This document shows positions 25,743 through 35,947 of a DNA stretch of 64,000 bases, piece after piece. The stretch is from Mesorhizobium sp. B2-3-12 (GTDB lineage Bacteria > Pseudomonadota > Alphaproteobacteria > Rhizobiales > Rhizobiaceae): the NCBI RefSeq assembly GCF_006442205.1, contig NZ_VFVR01000002.1, positions 806,001 to 870,000 on the forward strand, written 5' to 3'. Numbering within the stretch: position 1 is the first letter of the stretch; every line of letters begins with the position of its first letter. Position numbers and translations under genes: made by a program. The notes beneath the pieces were generated by a model. It worked only from the letters and a program-made list of their open reading frames with translations, was not told the DNA's origin and did not search any database.

Positions 25743-25939
25743 CAATCTCCCCCCTTGTGGGGGAGATGTCCGGCAGGACAGAGGGGGGCGCCGTAGAGCG
25801 CTGATCGAGGTGAAATTCCACAATCATCGATCTTGGATTGACAGAGAGGAAGTCGGGCCTAGCGGATGAACCTGTAAGGTCGGCGGGACAGCGCCCCCCT
25901 CTGGCCTGCCGGCCATCTCCCCCACGAGGGGGGAGATCG
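25743..25939. repeat. palindromic intergenic half-elements, type B (outward pair)
   Basis: 25743-25791 reads CAATCTCCCCCCTTGTGGGG... and ends GGCAGGACAGAGGGGGGCG; 25890-25939 is nearly its reverse complement. About 98 bp of unrelated sequence separates them. The 25587-25945 gap has no gene that I can support. Confidence 0.8.
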
Positions 25940-25945
25940 GCAGCG

Positions 25946-27025
25946 TTACTGCGTCAGCGCCGTGTCCGAGGGCCGCTTATTGAAGTCGCACTTGCCGGTC
26001 ACGTTGTAGAAGAAGTCGGCATTTGAGGACGCAGTCGGCACCGTTGTGCCACCGTCCTCCCAGGCTTGATAGCTGGTGACGCCACAAGGCACGATGGCGA
26101 AGATGTCGACCTTCGTCCCGGTCGTGGTCTCGACCAGGGAGTTCGGATCCACCCCGCTATAGAGTCGGTTGGAGGTGCTCGCATCGTCCGATTTGAGGTA
26201 TTGCGGGTTGCCCGATGGCACGTACATCTGCAGAGCGAGGCCACCCATCTGGCTGACATCGACCGACGCGCCAGCGCCGTTGGCCGGATACATGGTGTTG
26301 ACGCAGGTTGTCGAATATTTCTTGGTGCCACTGGTCTGGAGGATCGCATCGGCGGGCAGACCGGTAAAAGTGGTCACGCTGGCGGTGGTGCAAACTTGCG
26401 ACTGGACGAGCGTCTTGATGTCTGGGCCACCATTGTTGGTGATCGTATACACGTTCGTGGTGCCGTAGCCCTTCGGATCTCCGAAGCCGTTATAGGTATA
26501 CTCAATAGACATTAGCGGCTTGGCCGCCGTCGCTCCAAATTGGGTGCCGTAGAGCGTCATCGTCTTGTTCCACCAGCCCGACACCTTGGTGATCTTGAAG
26601 GTCGCATTGACCAGCGCCGGCGGCTTGCTGACCGCCGAGGCCACGGCGATCGGCACGGTGTCGATCCTGGCGATCTGCATGAAAACAGTCGGCATGGCGA
26701 AGCTTGCCGTGGCCTGCGCGGTGCTGGCGGCGGTGGTGGTGCCAGCCACGAAGTTGGTCAGCGTCGCGGCGCCTTGTCCGCCATTGGCGGCGAAGGAATC
26801 CTGCAACAGCCCCTGGCGTTGCGCCAGCGTCGACGTGGTGTCCATGGTGGTGATCGTCAGGATCGCGGCATCGAGCGCCTGCTGCTGGTTGGACTTGGTC
26901 TGGACGGCGCTCGTATAATCGACCGAGAAGCCGATGACCGCGATCAGCGGCATCAGGCTCACCAGGAAGAGCGGCATCATCGACCCGCTGCGGGAGCGGG
27001 CAAAGCCGCGCAAAACCCTGAACAT
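25946..27025 (-). CDS. TadE/TadG-like pilus-assembly/secreted protein
   Basis: A 359-aa protein. The N-terminus SRSGSMMPLFLVSLMPLIAV followed by IGFSVDYTSAVQTKSNQQQALDAA-like sequence is the Tad/Flp pseudopilin-like membrane anchor (PF13400 type). The rest (80-359) is Ser/Thr-rich, exported and contains paired cysteines (QVCTTAS, YSTTCVNT, VPCGVTS, GKCDFN) that could form disulfides. TadG relatives carry a von Willebrand A domain; I do not see an obvious MIDAS motif here. No other tad genes are adjacent. The start at 27025 (MFRVLRGFARS) is chosen over 27082 because it starts the conserved anchor. Confidence 0.75.
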   Translation of the reverse strand: MFRVLRGFARSRSGSMMPLFLVSLMPLIAVIGFSVDYTSAVQTKSNQQQALDAAILTITTMDTTSTLAQRQGLLQDSFAANGGQGAATLTNFVAGTTTAASTAQATASFAMPTVFMQIARIDTVPIAVASAVSKPPALVNATFKITKVSGWWNKTMTLYGTQFGATAAKPLMSIEYTYNGFGDPKGYGTTNVYTITNNGGPDIKTLVQSQVCTTASVTTFTGLPADAILQTSGTKKYSTTCVNTMYPANGAGASVDVSQMGGLALQMYVPSGNPQYLKSDDASTSNRLYSGVDPNSLVETTTGTKVDIFAIVPCGVTSYQAWEDGGTTVPTASSNADFFYNVTGKCDFNKRPSDTALTQ

Positions 27026-27233
27026 TCCAAACCCCCGACGGACATTAGCGGGCGTGCACTTACCACGCGGCCGGCAAACCAAGCTCTAATGTGATCGATC
27101 AAAGTTTACGCATTCTTGGCCTGCGTGCCGGTTTTTTCGATTCTTTTGCCGATTTCACCGCTTTGCGAGCGGCAAGGCGGCCCTTGGACCCCAAGCCTTG
27201 CCGCCGCTTGCCGCCCCTGCTAAAGCGCGCGGC

Positions 27234-29039
27234 ATGAGCACGCCCCTCGACCACATCCGCAATTTCTCCATCGTCGCCCATATCGACCATGGCAAATCCA
27301 CGCTTGCCGACCGCCTGATCCAGTCGACCGGCGGGCTGGAGCTGCGCGACATGAAGGAGCAGGTGCTGGACTCGATGGACATCGAGCGCGAGCGCGGCAT
27401 CACCATCAAGGCGCAGACGGTACGGCTGAAATACCGCGCCTTGAATGGCGAGGACTATATCCTCAACCTCATCGACACGCCCGGCCATGTCGACTTCGCC
27501 TATGAAGTGTCGCGGTCGCTGGCCGCCTGCGAGGGTTCGCTGCTGGTGGTCGACGCCTCGCAAGGGGTCGAGGCGCAGACGCTCGCCAATGTCTACCAGG
27601 CGATCGACAACAACCACGAGATCGTCGTGGTGCTGAACAAGGTCGACCTGCCGGCCGCCGAGCCCGAGCGCATCCGCGAGCAGGTCGAGGAGGTGATCGG
27701 CATCGACGCTTCCAACGCCGTGCTGATCTCGGCCAAGACCGGCCTTGGCATTCCAGACGTGCTCGAAGCCATCGTCCACCAATTGCCGCCGCCGCGCGAG
27801 GGCGACGCGACGGCGCCCTTGAAGGCGATGCTGGTCGACAGCTGGTACGACGCCTATCTCGGCGTCATCGTGCTGGTGCGCATCATCGACGGCGTGCTGA
27901 AGAAGGGCCAGACCATCCGCATGATGGGCACCGGCGCCAAATACCTGGTCGAGCGCACCGGCGTGTTCACGCCCGCCCGCATCAATGTCGACGAGCTCGG
28001 CCCCGGCGAGTTCGGCTTCTTCACCGGCTCGATCAAGGAAGTGGCCGACACCCGCGTCGGCGACACCATCACCGAGGACAAGCGCCAGACGGCAAAGGCC
28101 CTGCCCGGCTTCAAGCCGGCGCAGCCGGTGGTGTTCTGCGGCCTGTTCCCGGTCGACGCCGCCGATTTCGAGGATCTGCGCGCCGCCGTCGGCAAATTGC
28201 GCCTCAACGACGCTTCTTTCTCTTATGAGATGGAAACCAGTGCCGCGCTCGGCTTCGGCTATCGCTGCGGCTTCCTTGGCTTGCTTCATCTCGAAATCAT
28301 CCAGGAGCGGCTGGAGCGCGAGTTCAACCTCGACCTGATCGCCACCGCGCCCTCCGTCGTCTACCGGCTGCAGCTCAATGACGGCACGATGAAGGAATTG
28401 CACAACCCGGCCGACATGCCCGACGTGGTGAAGATCGCGTCGATCGAGGAGCCGTGGATCCGCGCCACCATATTGACCCCCGACGACTATCTTGGCGGCA
28501 TATTGAAGCTCTGCCAGGACCGGCGCGGCATTCAGGCCGACCTGTCCTATGTCGGCAAACGCGCCATGCTGACCTACGATTTGCCGCTCAACGAAGTCGT
28601 CTTCGATTTCTACGACCGGCTGAAGTCGATTTCAAAAGGCTACGCCTCGTTCGACTATCACCTGACCGACTACCGCGAGGGCGACCTGGTGAAGATGTCG
28701 ATTCTGGTCAATGAGGAGCCGGTCGACGCGCTCTCCATGCTGGTCCACCGCACGGCGGCGGAAAAGCGCGGCCGCCAGATGGTCGAGAAGCTGAAGGAGC
28801 TGATCCCCAACCATCTGTTCAAGATCCCGGTCCAGGCCGCGATCGGCGGCAAGGTCATCGCCCGCGAAACCATCTCGGCGCTGCGCAAGGATGTCACCGC
28901 GAAGTGCTACGGCGGCGATGTCTCGCGCAAACGCAAGCTCTTGGACAAGCAGAAAGAGGGCAAGAAGCGGATGCGGCAGTTCGGCAAGGTGGATATCCCG
29001 CAGGAGGCGTTTATCCAGGCGCTGAAGATGGGCGATTGA
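27234..29039 (+). CDS. lepA: elongation factor 4 (LepA), ribosome back-translocase GTPase
   Basis: A 601-aa translational GTPase. G1 is [18 protein letters not shown]2 [11 protein letters not shown]3 [17 protein letters not shown]4 [12 protein letters not shown]. The LepA-specific C-terminal domain ends with [20 protein letters not shown] and KRMRQFG, the family hallmark. It acts on the ribosome under ionic or cold stress and in initiation. The ATG at 27234 gives [18 protein letters not shown]. It is a single core gene; the next gene downstream has different base composition. Confidence 0.97.
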   Translation: MSTPLDHIRNFSIVAHIDHGKSTLADRLIQSTGGLELRDMKEQVLDSMDIERERGITIKAQTVRLKYRALNGEDYILNLIDTPGHVDFAYEVSRSLAACEGSLLVVDASQGVEAQTLANVYQAIDNNHEIVVVLNKVDLPAAEPERIREQVEEVIGIDASNAVLISAKTGLGIPDVLEAIVHQLPPPREGDATAPLKAMLVDSWYDAYLGVIVLVRIIDGVLKKGQTIRMMGTGAKYLVERTGVFTPARINVDELGPGEFGFFTGSIKEVADTRVGDTITEDKRQTAKALPGFKPAQPVVFCGLFPVDAADFEDLRAAVGKLRLNDASFSYEMETSAALGFGYRCGFLGLLHLEIIQERLEREFNLDLIATAPSVVYRLQLNDGTMKELHNPADMPDVVKIASIEEPWIRATILTPDDYLGGILKLCQDRRGIQADLSYVGKRAMLTYDLPLNEVVFDFYDRLKSISKGYASFDYHLTDYREGDLVKMSILVNEEPVDALSMLVHRTAAEKRGRQMVEKLKELIPNHLFKIPVQAAIGGKVIARETISALRKDVTAKCYGGDVSRKRKLLDKQKEGKKRMRQFGKVDIPQEAFIQALKMGD

Positions 29040-29139
29040 AGGGACGCGTTCAATCGAGACTCATTAGGCTCAGCGTATGATCGATTGACAGCAAAATAAT
29101 ACGTGCCGTACCGTGGTGACCTCCTTTGGGGGTGTTTCC

Positions 29140-30315
29140 ATGCGATTTCCAATACGTGCCTCAGTAGTGACACTCTGCATATTGCTTTCTTGGACGCCGT
29201 CTTTTGGATTTGAGGCGTCATCCTTGCTAAAATGCTCGGCTCAAGTACTGCGTTGCGCTTCGGGATCTCTGACAGACGTTTCGCCAATGGGAGAGCAACA
29301 TTCGGATGCTGTTGAGTCCTACGAAATTAAGAGCAGATTTATAATACTCTCGACCAATCGTGAACTGATACACTCGAAGTACAACTATAAGACCATTGAA
29401 GAGTTGTCGGGTTCATTTTCAGACGAGGGCAGTGTTGTCACAACTAACGGTTATGCAGAGATCGAAATTAACCCGGTCGATGCAACCCAAAGAGACAATT
29501 CTATATTGAGGCAGGGTCTCTTCCGGAATGACGGGGAGTATAACTTATTTTTAAACGGTGGTGAGTCGCAATTTCGGAAACGAGACCGGAACTTGATATT
29601 CGTTCACGGCGTTAACAATGATATCGAGACGGCTGTGACGTCGGCAGCAGCAATAACTGACGGCTTTGGTCTGAAAGCGAATACATTTGCTTTCTGTTGG
29701 CCGTCAGAACGATGGTCATATTTGGACTATTTTCCGGACAGCTTGCAGCAATTCATACTTCGCGCATATGACCATGATGTATCTCGATCGGAATTTAGCT
29801 TCAAACCGTTTGCTTCTATGATCTCGCAATTGGATGCTTTTCAGCTGGGAGAAATTAATCTTTTTGCCCACAGTCGGGGATCGTTCATCGTCGCAAGCGG
29901 CATGCGGGACCTAGTGATATCGGCTAACCAATCACTTCGCAAAATAAAATCAGTCAGTTTTGCAGCTCCCGATATCAGCAACGATGCTTTCCGGACCTTG
30001 TTTAGCGAACCCTTCGCCTCAATGCGTGGGATATTCACCGTATACGTAAATGGAGGCACAGACATTGCCTTGGTCCTCGGCCAGTGGAGGGACGGGCTCC
30101 GGCGCGTCGGCCGTGCGCCCATTCCAATCGGGATGGCGAACGTCGACGTTGTCTATGTCACCAATGATGTTTCGATGATAGGCCACAGTTTCTTCTCTGG
30201 TGTTCGAGAATTAGCCTCAGATTTGCGGGGGATTGTGATTGATGGTATACCAGCTAGGGAACGGTCCTCTGTGATGCTGGTGGACTCAGACCACTTTAAT
30301 CTGGTCGAGCATTGA
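29140..30315 (+). CDS. exported alpha/beta hydrolase (DUF900-like)
   Basis: A 391-aa protein with a signal peptide (RASVVTLCILLSWTPSFGF). The body matches the DUF900 esterase family: NLIFVHGVNNDIETAV with the oxyanion-side HG, FAFCWPSERWSYLDYFPD, INLFAHSRGSFIVASG with nucleophilic Ser (the usual G-x-S-x-G is HSRGS), KSVSFAAPDISNDAFR and a late His in SDHFNL. It should hydrolyse an ester; the substrate is unknown. The start at 29140 lies 5 nt after GGGGGTG. It has visibly higher A+T and different codon use from lepA, and forms a pair with the next gene, both probably acquired by transfer. Confidence 0.75.
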   Translation: MRFPIRASVVTLCILLSWTPSFGFEASSLLKCSAQVLRCASGSLTDVSPMGEQHSDAVESYEIKSRFIILSTNRELIHSKYNYKTIEELSGSFSDEGSVVTTNGYAEIEINPVDATQRDNSILRQGLFRNDGEYNLFLNGGESQFRKRDRNLIFVHGVNNDIETAVTSAAAITDGFGLKANTFAFCWPSERWSYLDYFPDSLQQFILRAYDHDVSRSEFSFKPFASMISQLDAFQLGEINLFAHSRGSFIVASGMRDLVISANQSLRKIKSVSFAAPDISNDAFRTLFSEPFASMRGIFTVYVNGGTDIALVLGQWRDGLRRVGRAPIPIGMANVDVVYVTNDVSMIGHSFFSGVRELASDLRGIVIDGIPARERSSVMLVDSDHFNLVEH

Positions 30316-30356
30316 TTTGCCGTTGAATCAAAGCAGTCGATTGATGGGGAAAGACA

Positions 30357-31481
30357 ATGAAGTTTACCACTCTGGTTGTGAGCTTTTTATGTTCTGTCAC
30401 GTCTTGCTTCGCATCATCTGATCTCCGACAATGGAGTACGACGTGTGAAAAAGGCCAGTGTGCGGTGTCATTCTTCTTTTCGGCTCGAGCCGGTTCGCCA
30501 TACTTGGAGGGGGGTATCATATTCGTTTCTAACCAAAATGACCCATCTATGCGCCTGCGAGTTCTAGCGCCGTTGGGAGCAAACCTGCAGAAGGGTATAT
30601 CGATTGACTTAGGGGCGAAGCTTTTAGGTAACTTAGCTTTCAACGAGTGCTCTAAATTGGGCTGCGTCGCAGACACAGGTTTGCGGCCTGGCGACATCGT
30701 AAACCTGTTATCGACGTCGCATCTTGGAGTTACAGTATGGGATGAGGGAAATCGAGCATTTCGATCAATCGTTCCCGTTAGGGGCCTCCGAGAAGCTCTT
30801 ACTCAGGTATTGAATACAAAGACCCAAACTAGTGATTTGGTTGCTTCATTGCATGGCGATATATTGCCTAGCTATTTAGCCGGACAAGCAACTGTGTCAT
30901 TCGTTGGCAATGGGGAGGAAGGGTGCCCGTCGCAAGCTGACCAAAAATTTACATTTCAAGTTAACGATAAAGCCCTAATCAATGAATACTTTGACTCGAT
31001 TGCCCGGCAATCGGCGCATTATTTTTCACTTACAGATGGCAAGTCAGACGTCTCGGACAAGGTAAAATTGGCGGCAGAAAGGGAAACAGGCGGGCTACTC
31101 GCGACTGACCTAACGTCCATGGTCAATGACGCGAGTTTTCGCGACATAAGAGTGTTAGTTGGGAAAGGGGGCGGGCCTAGCAGCATAGCAAACTGCAAGA
31201 AGCTAGTCTTGCATTGGAGCGCGGGTGGTGGCTCTCAGGAAGAACCAGAGGCTGGCACTGCCAAAGCGATAATACGGAACGCCAGCTTTACATTGTATGA
31301 TGCCAGCGGCAAAGCTTTGAACAGATTTCCCATAGAGAGCAAGCAGCTTGGCAAGTCGGACGCAACCGGTGCTATACTGGCAGGCGATACTGAGTATCAA
31401 AAGTTGCTGCCACTGTCGTCAGTGATTCTGGCCCGTGAACTTCAGAATGGCTCTGGTAAGAGCGTTGAAATAAAGTATTAG
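30357..31481 (+). CDS. exported protein with an IalB-like N-terminal domain and unknown C-terminal domain
   Basis: A 374-aa protein. A signal peptide (TTLVVSFLCSVTSCFAS) precedes residues ~22-150 that fit the invasion-associated locus B pattern: CEKGQCAVSFFF, LRVLAPLGANLQKGISIDLG, FNECSKLGCVADTGL and a final RGLREAL. The remaining ~220 residues have no family that I recognise; they contain a few Cys and a WSAGGG turn. IalB proteins are small (~170 aa) and usually single-domain, so this is an unusual fusion. It lies 41 bp after the alpha/beta hydrolase in the same AT-rich islet, so the two are probably one transcript and may act together outside the cytoplasm. Confidence 0.65.
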   Translation: MKFTTLVVSFLCSVTSCFASSDLRQWSTTCEKGQCAVSFFFSARAGSPYLEGGIIFVSNQNDPSMRLRVLAPLGANLQKGISIDLGAKLLGNLAFNECSKLGCVADTGLRPGDIVNLLSTSHLGVTVWDEGNRAFRSIVPVRGLREALTQVLNTKTQTSDLVASLHGDILPSYLAGQATVSFVGNGEEGCPSQADQKFTFQVNDKALINEYFDSIARQSAHYFSLTDGKSDVSDKVKLAAERETGGLLATDLTSMVNDASFRDIRVLVGKGGGPSSIANCKKLVLHWSAGGGSQEEPEAGTAKAIIRNASFTLYDASGKALNRFPIESKQLGKSDATGAILAGDTEYQKLLPLSSVILARELQNGSGKSVEIKY

Positions 31482-31758
31482 CTGAAGCTAACTTTATCGA
31501 TCGCTGCGGGCCTTTAAGTGCCGTGATCAGACAGCGCCTCTTCAGCGACGCAGCGGGACGGGTTGGTACAAATCGTCAGCAATCCTGAGTTGGTTGATGG
31601 CGCGGCACACTCACTGGCATTAGCCTCGGCTATCACTCCCATCGCCTGCAGACGGCGACCTCTCGACATTATGCTTCGATTGGTGGGGTCAGCTGACGAC
31701 GGCTTGGAGATCACCGCGTCCCGAAGTATCCTCCTCCATCGGCTTGGTGAGACATCGC

Positions 31759-32274
31759 ATGCGCGCCACCACTTCAGACACCGTCGCCTCTCTCGGCCTC
31801 GCCATCGGTGGCATCTTCGGCCTGGCCGGCACCTTCGTCGCCAGCGCGCCTCTGCGTGAAACCCTCTGGACGATCGACGGCGCGGCACTCGTGGTCGCCA
31901 CCGCGCTGCTGACCATGAAATATCAGCGCCTCGGCAATGACTGCGTCGCCGCGGGCTTCCTGACTTTCCTCGCCGGCGAGACGCTGCTGATGGCCGGCAA
32001 TGCGGCGGGGCTTGAGGCCAGCGTGCCTTCCTATGTCGGCGGCATTTCGCTTTGGGCGGCGGCGCTGGTCATGGTCAGCGCGCCGAACATTTTTGCGCTG
32101 TGGATGCGGGTCACCGGGTTCATTGCCGCCGTGCTGTTCCTGGTCTCGGCTTGCATGGTGCTGTGGGGGGCGCCGCTGCTGCCGACCTCGGCGCCGCTGC
32201 CGGCGGCCGGCTATCCCTTCCTGGTGCTGACTTTTGCCGGGTGGATCTGGACGCTTTTGCGGCCGGCGCGGTAA
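31759..32274 (+). CDS. hypothetical small integral membrane protein
   Basis: A 171-aa protein with four to five hydrophobic helices (TVASLGLAIGGIFGLAGTFV, CVAAGFLTFLAGETLLMAG, GGISLWAAALVMVSAPNIF, VTGFIAAVLFLVSACMVLWG). I recognise no transporter or enzyme motif. The start at 31759 (MRATTSDTV) is the first Met giving a sensible N-terminus. Base composition returns to the high-GC norm here. Its neighbours (an exported islet gene and a peptide-binding protein) do not suggest a function. Confidence 0.65.
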   Translation: MRATTSDTVASLGLAIGGIFGLAGTFVASAPLRETLWTIDGAALVVATALLTMKYQRLGNDCVAAGFLTFLAGETLLMAGNAAGLEASVPSYVGGISLWAAALVMVSAPNIFALWMRVTGFIAAVLFLVSACMVLWGAPLLPTSAPLPAAGYPFLVLTFAGWIWTLLRPAR

Positions 32275-32326
32275 CTGGTCCCCACGTCAACGTCCGTCTA
32301 AATCCGCGACAGGAAGGCGAGCGTTG

Positions 32327-32579
32327 GCGCTGCCCCTCATCTGCCTGCCGGCATCCCGGCCCTTCGCTATCGCTTCGGGCGTTCATCATTCGAAAAGCCA
32401 AGCGATTGGCTTTTGGTCCGCTATGCGGATCATTCCTCACCCCCGTAAACGGGGCGAAGGGGCTGGCATCGCCGCTTTCGCCAATCGCAGACGTTGCAGG
32501 AAGGGCGCCGGGTTTGCGGCCAGCCCCTCTCGCCCCGTTTACGGGGAGAGATGTCCGGCAGGACAGTGGGGGCGGCGCT
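32327..32579. repeat. palindromic cassette, type A, split by an ~85-bp insertion
   Basis: Left end TGCCCCTCATCTGCCTGCCGGCATCC (about 32331-32356), an unrelated ~85-bp stretch, then CCCCGTAAACGGGGCGAAGG, core TTTCGCCAATCGC (32476-32488) and right end ATGTCCGGCAGGACAGTGGGGG. The order otherwise matches the intact copies at 35741 and 39823. Confidence 0.75.
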
Positions 32580-32612
32580 GACGGTGAAGGTGAGGCGCGG
32601 GCGCGACGCTGC

Positions 32613-32811
32613 TTCCCTTCTCCCCTTGTGGGAGAAGGTGGATCGGCGCGCAGCGCCGAGACGGATGAGGGGTGTTCCAGCGGAGTGAGGCGGTGGAAAG
32701 GATCGGGCGCTTACAGCGCTTAGTTCTGCAAGGCAGCGATCCGTCACGCACCCCTCATCCGTCTTGCCGCTTCGCGGCAATCCACCTTCTCCCACAGGGG
32801 GAGAAGGAAGA
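32613..32811. repeat. inverted pair of palindromic half-elements
   Basis: 32613-32675 (TTCCCTTCTCCCCTTGTGGG... ending GACGGATGAGGGGTGTTCC) and 32749-32811 are near reverse complements, separated by 73 bp. They flank the end of the peptide-binding gene and resemble type C units. The 32275-32828 gap has no gene. Confidence 0.78.
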
Positions 32812-32828
32812 ACGCGCCGCGCCAAACC

Positions 32829-34469
32829 TCAACTTTCAATCCAGACCTTCTCGAAATGCTGCTCCAGCGCCTGGTGCTGTTCGCAGCCTTCGATGCCTTT
32901 GCGATATGTCCGGTAGACCGAGCGCCAGTAGGGTTGGATGATGATGCCTGAGTCGCGCAAATTCCGCTCTATGTCGGCCATGATCGCCTTGCGGGCCTTG
33001 GGGTCGGGCATGGCGAGCGCCTTGTCGAGCAGCGCGTCGAATTCCTTCGAGGCGTAGGCGCTTTCGTTCCAGGCGGCGCCCGACTTGTAGGCCAGCGCCA
33101 GCACCTGGACGCCGAGCGGGCGGCCCAGCCATTCGGTGCAGGAATAGGGAAACTTGCTCCAGTCGTTCCAGAAGGTGGCGGCGGGCAGCACGGTGCGCTT
33201 GATTTTCAGGCCGGCCTCGCGGATCTGCGCGGCGATGGCATCGGCCGTGTTCTTCTGCCATTCGATGTCGACCGAAATCAGCTCATATTCATGGTCCGCC
33301 TTGCCGGATTCGGCGAGCAGCTTCCTGGCCTGCTCGACATCGCGCTTGGCCGGGCCGATATCGGCAAACTCAGGATGCATGGGGCCGACATGGTGGTTGT
33401 CGGCGGGTTTGCCGCGGCCATCGAGGCCGAGCGCCAGCACGGCGGAATTGTCGACGGCGAGCTGCGCGGCGCGGCGCAGCTTGACGTCGTCATAGGGCGC
33501 GTTGGCGACATTGAAGCGGGCGACGATGGTGGAGCCGGTGGCGATCTCGGAATTTTTCAGCCCCATCTTGTCGGTCTGCGAGACGGCATCGGAGGCGGTT
33601 TCATGGTCGGTGTCGATCTCGCCGGATTCGAAGGCCGACAACATGGCGTTGGGGTCGGAGCCGTAGTCGATCCACCTGATACCATCCAGGTAGAACTCGC
33701 CCTTCCACCAGGGCTTGTCCTTTCGCTTCACCTCCGCACCCGTCTCGGCGTCCCATTTGACCAGCGCGCAAGGGCCGGTGGTGATGGCGAGCGCCTTCAT
33801 GGGGTCGCCGTTGCCGTCGTAGGAGCGGTGCATGATCAGCGCGGGATAGTCGGCCATGCCGGCGATCAGCGAAATGTCGGGTTTCGGCAGGTTGAGCTTG
33901 ATCGTGTAGTCGTCGACCTTCTCGATGCCGCCATCGACCGCCTTCTTGGTGTCGGCATCGACCAGCGCGCCCATACGCGCGGCGACCGAATTGCCGGCGA
34001 CCCCGGCCTCGCACCAGCGGGTGAGGTTGTGGACGACATCGTCGGCGTTGAACGCGTCGCCATTCGACCACGAAATGCCCTTGCGCACGTGCAGCGTCAG
34101 CGTCCTGGCGTCGTCGCTCATCTCCCATTTTTCCAGGAGCCACGGCTCGAAGGAGAAATCGGCGTTCCAGCGCACCAGATATTCGTTGCAATGGCGCGCC
34201 ACGTTGGACATTTCGACGCCGTCGAAGGTGCGCGGGTCCTTGAAACCCTTGACGTTCATGGCGACGCGCAAGGTTCCGCCCTTCTTGGGCTCGGCGGCGC
34301 GGGCCGGGGTCGCGGTCAGGCCGCCCAGGGCAAAGGCGCCGGCGGCGCTGACGCCGAGTCCGGCCATCAGCGCCAGATATTCGCGGCGGCTGATGCCGCC
34401 CTTCTTGAAATCCTCGGCGACGGGTCTGGCGCGCCGGTGCAGTTTCCTGTCGGTCAGCATGAATCTCAT
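32829..34469 (-). CDS. ABC transporter substrate-binding protein, peptide/nickel (SBP_bac_5) family
   Basis: A 546-aa periplasmic binding protein. A Tat-type signal ([19 protein letters not shown]) lies at about residues 24-45, after a hydrophilic leader; the mature part has the family block [20 protein letters not shown] and [18 protein letters not shown]. It should deliver oligopeptides, a heme precursor or similar to an ABC permease, but no permease genes are adjacent, so it may serve an unlinked system. The start at 34469 has AGGGAACGACG upstream; the longer frame to 35018 runs through repeat cassettes. It ends in a cassette-rich gap. Confidence 0.88.
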   Translation of the reverse strand: MRFMLTDRKLHRRARPVAEDFKKGGISRREYLALMAGLGVSAAGAFALGGLTATPARAAEPKKGGTLRVAMNVKGFKDPRTFDGVEMSNVARHCNEYLVRWNADFSFEPWLLEKWEMSDDARTLTLHVRKGISWSNGDAFNADDVVHNLTRWCEAGVAGNSVAARMGALVDADTKKAVDGGIEKVDDYTIKLNLPKPDISLIAGMADYPALIMHRSYDGNGDPMKALAITTGPCALVKWDAETGAEVKRKDKPWWKGEFYLDGIRWIDYGSDPNAMLSAFESGEIDTDHETASDAVSQTDKMGLKNSEIATGSTIVARFNVANAPYDDVKLRRAAQLAVDNSAVLALGLDGRGKPADNHHVGPMHPEFADIGPAKRDVEQARKLLAESGKADHEYELISVDIEWQKNTADAIAAQIREAGLKIKRTVLPAATFWNDWSKFPYSCTEWLGRPLGVQVLALAYKSGAAWNESAYASKEFDALLDKALAMPDPKARKAIMADIERNLRDSGIIIQPYWRSVYRTYRKGIEGCEQHQALEQHFEKVWIES

Positions 34470-34672
34470 CGTCGTTCCCTCTTTTGTTGGTGCATGCCGG
34501 CCGGACTGCGCAGGGGAATGCACGAAAACAGGCTCGCCCCGGCGAAATCGCCAACGCGGGCGGTCGCGACCGCCGGGGCGTCGTTGCCTGAGAGGGAATG
34601 ATAGGGCGAGGGGACGGAGCGGAGTGTTCGGGAATCCGCAGGAGTTATGCGGTGTTCCGCAGGGGAGGTAGC

Positions 34673-34996
34673 GCCTTTCCTCTCCCCCGTCGATCGGGGG
34701 GTCCGAAGGACGGACGAGACCAGTGGCTCGCCCCGGCAAGGTGTCGAGCGAAGCTCGACGGAGTGGGGGTCGACCCTTGGCGCTGTGCAGATAGCTTTCT
34801 GCGCCTCGGTGCGCGTTCAATATCGTTAGCGACGGTTGCCAGGTGGTTCCCCCACTCCGTCGCTGCTTCGCAGCGCCACCTCTCCCCCCTCCGGAGGGAG
34901 AGGAAGGGAGCCAGGCCGGGCAAGGCTCGCGCCTTTCCTCTTCCCCGTCGATCGGGGGAGAGGTGTCGAGCGAAGCTCGACGGAGTGGGGGTCGAC
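34673..34996. repeat. palindromic intergenic cassettes, type C (three units)
   Basis: Units at 34673-34773, 34841-34913 and 34930-34996 match those at 18786-18991 almost base for base, for example CGTCGATCGGGGGGTCCGAA and CACTCCGTCGCTGCTTCGCA. Orientations alternate. They fill the 607-bp gap between secB and the binding-protein gene; no gene is seen there. Confidence 0.82.
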
Positions 34997-35024
34997 CTGC
35001 GCTCGATCGGTCAATCAACCCAAC

Positions 35025-35049
35025 AAAAAACCCAGCGCGAGGCCGGGTT
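35025..35049 (-). terminator. intrinsic terminator of secB
   Basis: On the minus strand AACCCGGC-ctcgc-GCTGGGTT pairs over 8 bp (one G-T) and runs into TTTTTT. It lies 28 bp past the secB stop. Confidence 0.8.
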
Positions 35050-35076
35050 CTTCGACGAAATCCGTTCAGGCCGAGC

Positions 35077-35583
35077 TCAGCTCACCTGGACCTTCGAGGC
35101 AGCCTGATCCTCGGCGATCTTCTGCTGGAACATCTGCGCGAAGTCGATCGGGTCGAGCATCAGCGGCGGGAAGCCGCCATTGCGCGTCGCCTCGGCGATG
35201 ATCTGGCGGGCGAAGGGGAACAGAAGGCGCGGGCATTCGATGAACAGGATCGGCAGCATGTGCTCCTGCGGGAAGCCCGAAATGGCGAAGACGCCGCCAT
35301 AGACCAGCTCGACGTTGAACAGCACTTCCTGGTCGAAGGAGGCCTTGGCGTTCAGCGTCAGATTGACGTCGAACTGCTTGTCGGAGAGCGGATTGGCGTT
35401 GACATTGACGTTGATGGCAATGCCGGGGGCCTTGTCGCGGCCGCGCAGCGAGTTCGGCGCGCCGGGGCTTTCGAAGGACAGGTCCTTCACATACTGGGCG
35501 AGCACGTTGAGCGAGGGCTGCGCCGTCGCGTTGCCGTTTCCGTTGCCGTTGGCGCCGACCGGCGCGTCATCATTGCTGGCCAT
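35077..35583 (-). CDS. secB: SecB protein-export chaperone
   Basis: A 168-aa SecB that keeps preproteins unfolded and hands them to SecA. The family core is [19 protein letters not shown], then [16 protein letters not shown] and the acidic SecA-contact region; [19 protein letters not shown] and the end [17 protein letters not shown] match closely. The first 20 residues are a Gly/Asn-rich tail, longer than in enterobacteria but usual in rhizobia. It lies in the conserved secB-fxsA-timA-mltA-Smr-XRE block. A good intrinsic terminator follows. Confidence 0.96.
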   Translation of the reverse strand: MASNDDAPVGANGNGNGNATAQPSLNVLAQYVKDLSFESPGAPNSLRGRDKAPGIAINVNVNANPLSDKQFDVNLTLNAKASFDQEVLFNVELVYGGVFAISGFPQEHMLPILFIECPRLLFPFARQIIAEATRNGGFPPLMLDPIDFAQMFQQKIAEDQAASKVQVS

Positions 35584-35740
35584 GAGCCGTTTCCTTTTCC
35601 CCTGGGCAGCTTTGCTGACCGAATTGAAATCGGGCGTTGGCTAGCATGGCCGACATGACAAGACAAGGTTTGCCGCCTTGTGGTGGCGAGGGCATCTGCT
35701 TGAGGCTGCTTGTGCGTTCGAGAAGTCAATTGTCGAGGGC

Positions 35741-35918
35741 AGTGCTGCCCCTCACCTGCCTGCCGGCATCCTCTCCCCGTATAGGGACGGGGAGAGGGGT
35801 GCTGTCATCAATGGTTTCGCCAATCGCCAACGCTGCACGGCGCCAGCGGCGCATTCTGCCCTTTCTCCCCGTCCCTATACGGGGAGAAATGTCCGGCAGG
35901 ACAATGAGGGGCAGCGCC
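35741..35918. repeat. intact palindromic cassette, type A
   Basis: Ends GCTGCCCCTCACCTGCCTGC (left) and GGACAATGAGGGGCAGC (right) face each other with CTCCCCGTatagggACGGGGAG hairpins inside. The core TTTCGCCAATCGC lies at 35815-35827. It fills most of the gap between secB and fxsA (35584-35947). Confidence 0.85.
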
Positions 35919-35947
35919 GACGTCGGGAACGGGGCGGCACACCCCCC

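Noticed and set aside
25946..27025. A complete tad pilus locus
   Set aside because: Only one Tad-like protein is present; neighbours are lepA and DUF1223.
27099..28403. A 434-codon minus-strand frame antisense to lepA
   Set aside because: It mirrors the codon periodicity of lepA, has no family match or signal and contains His/Arg-rich sequence typical of GC-rich shadow frames.
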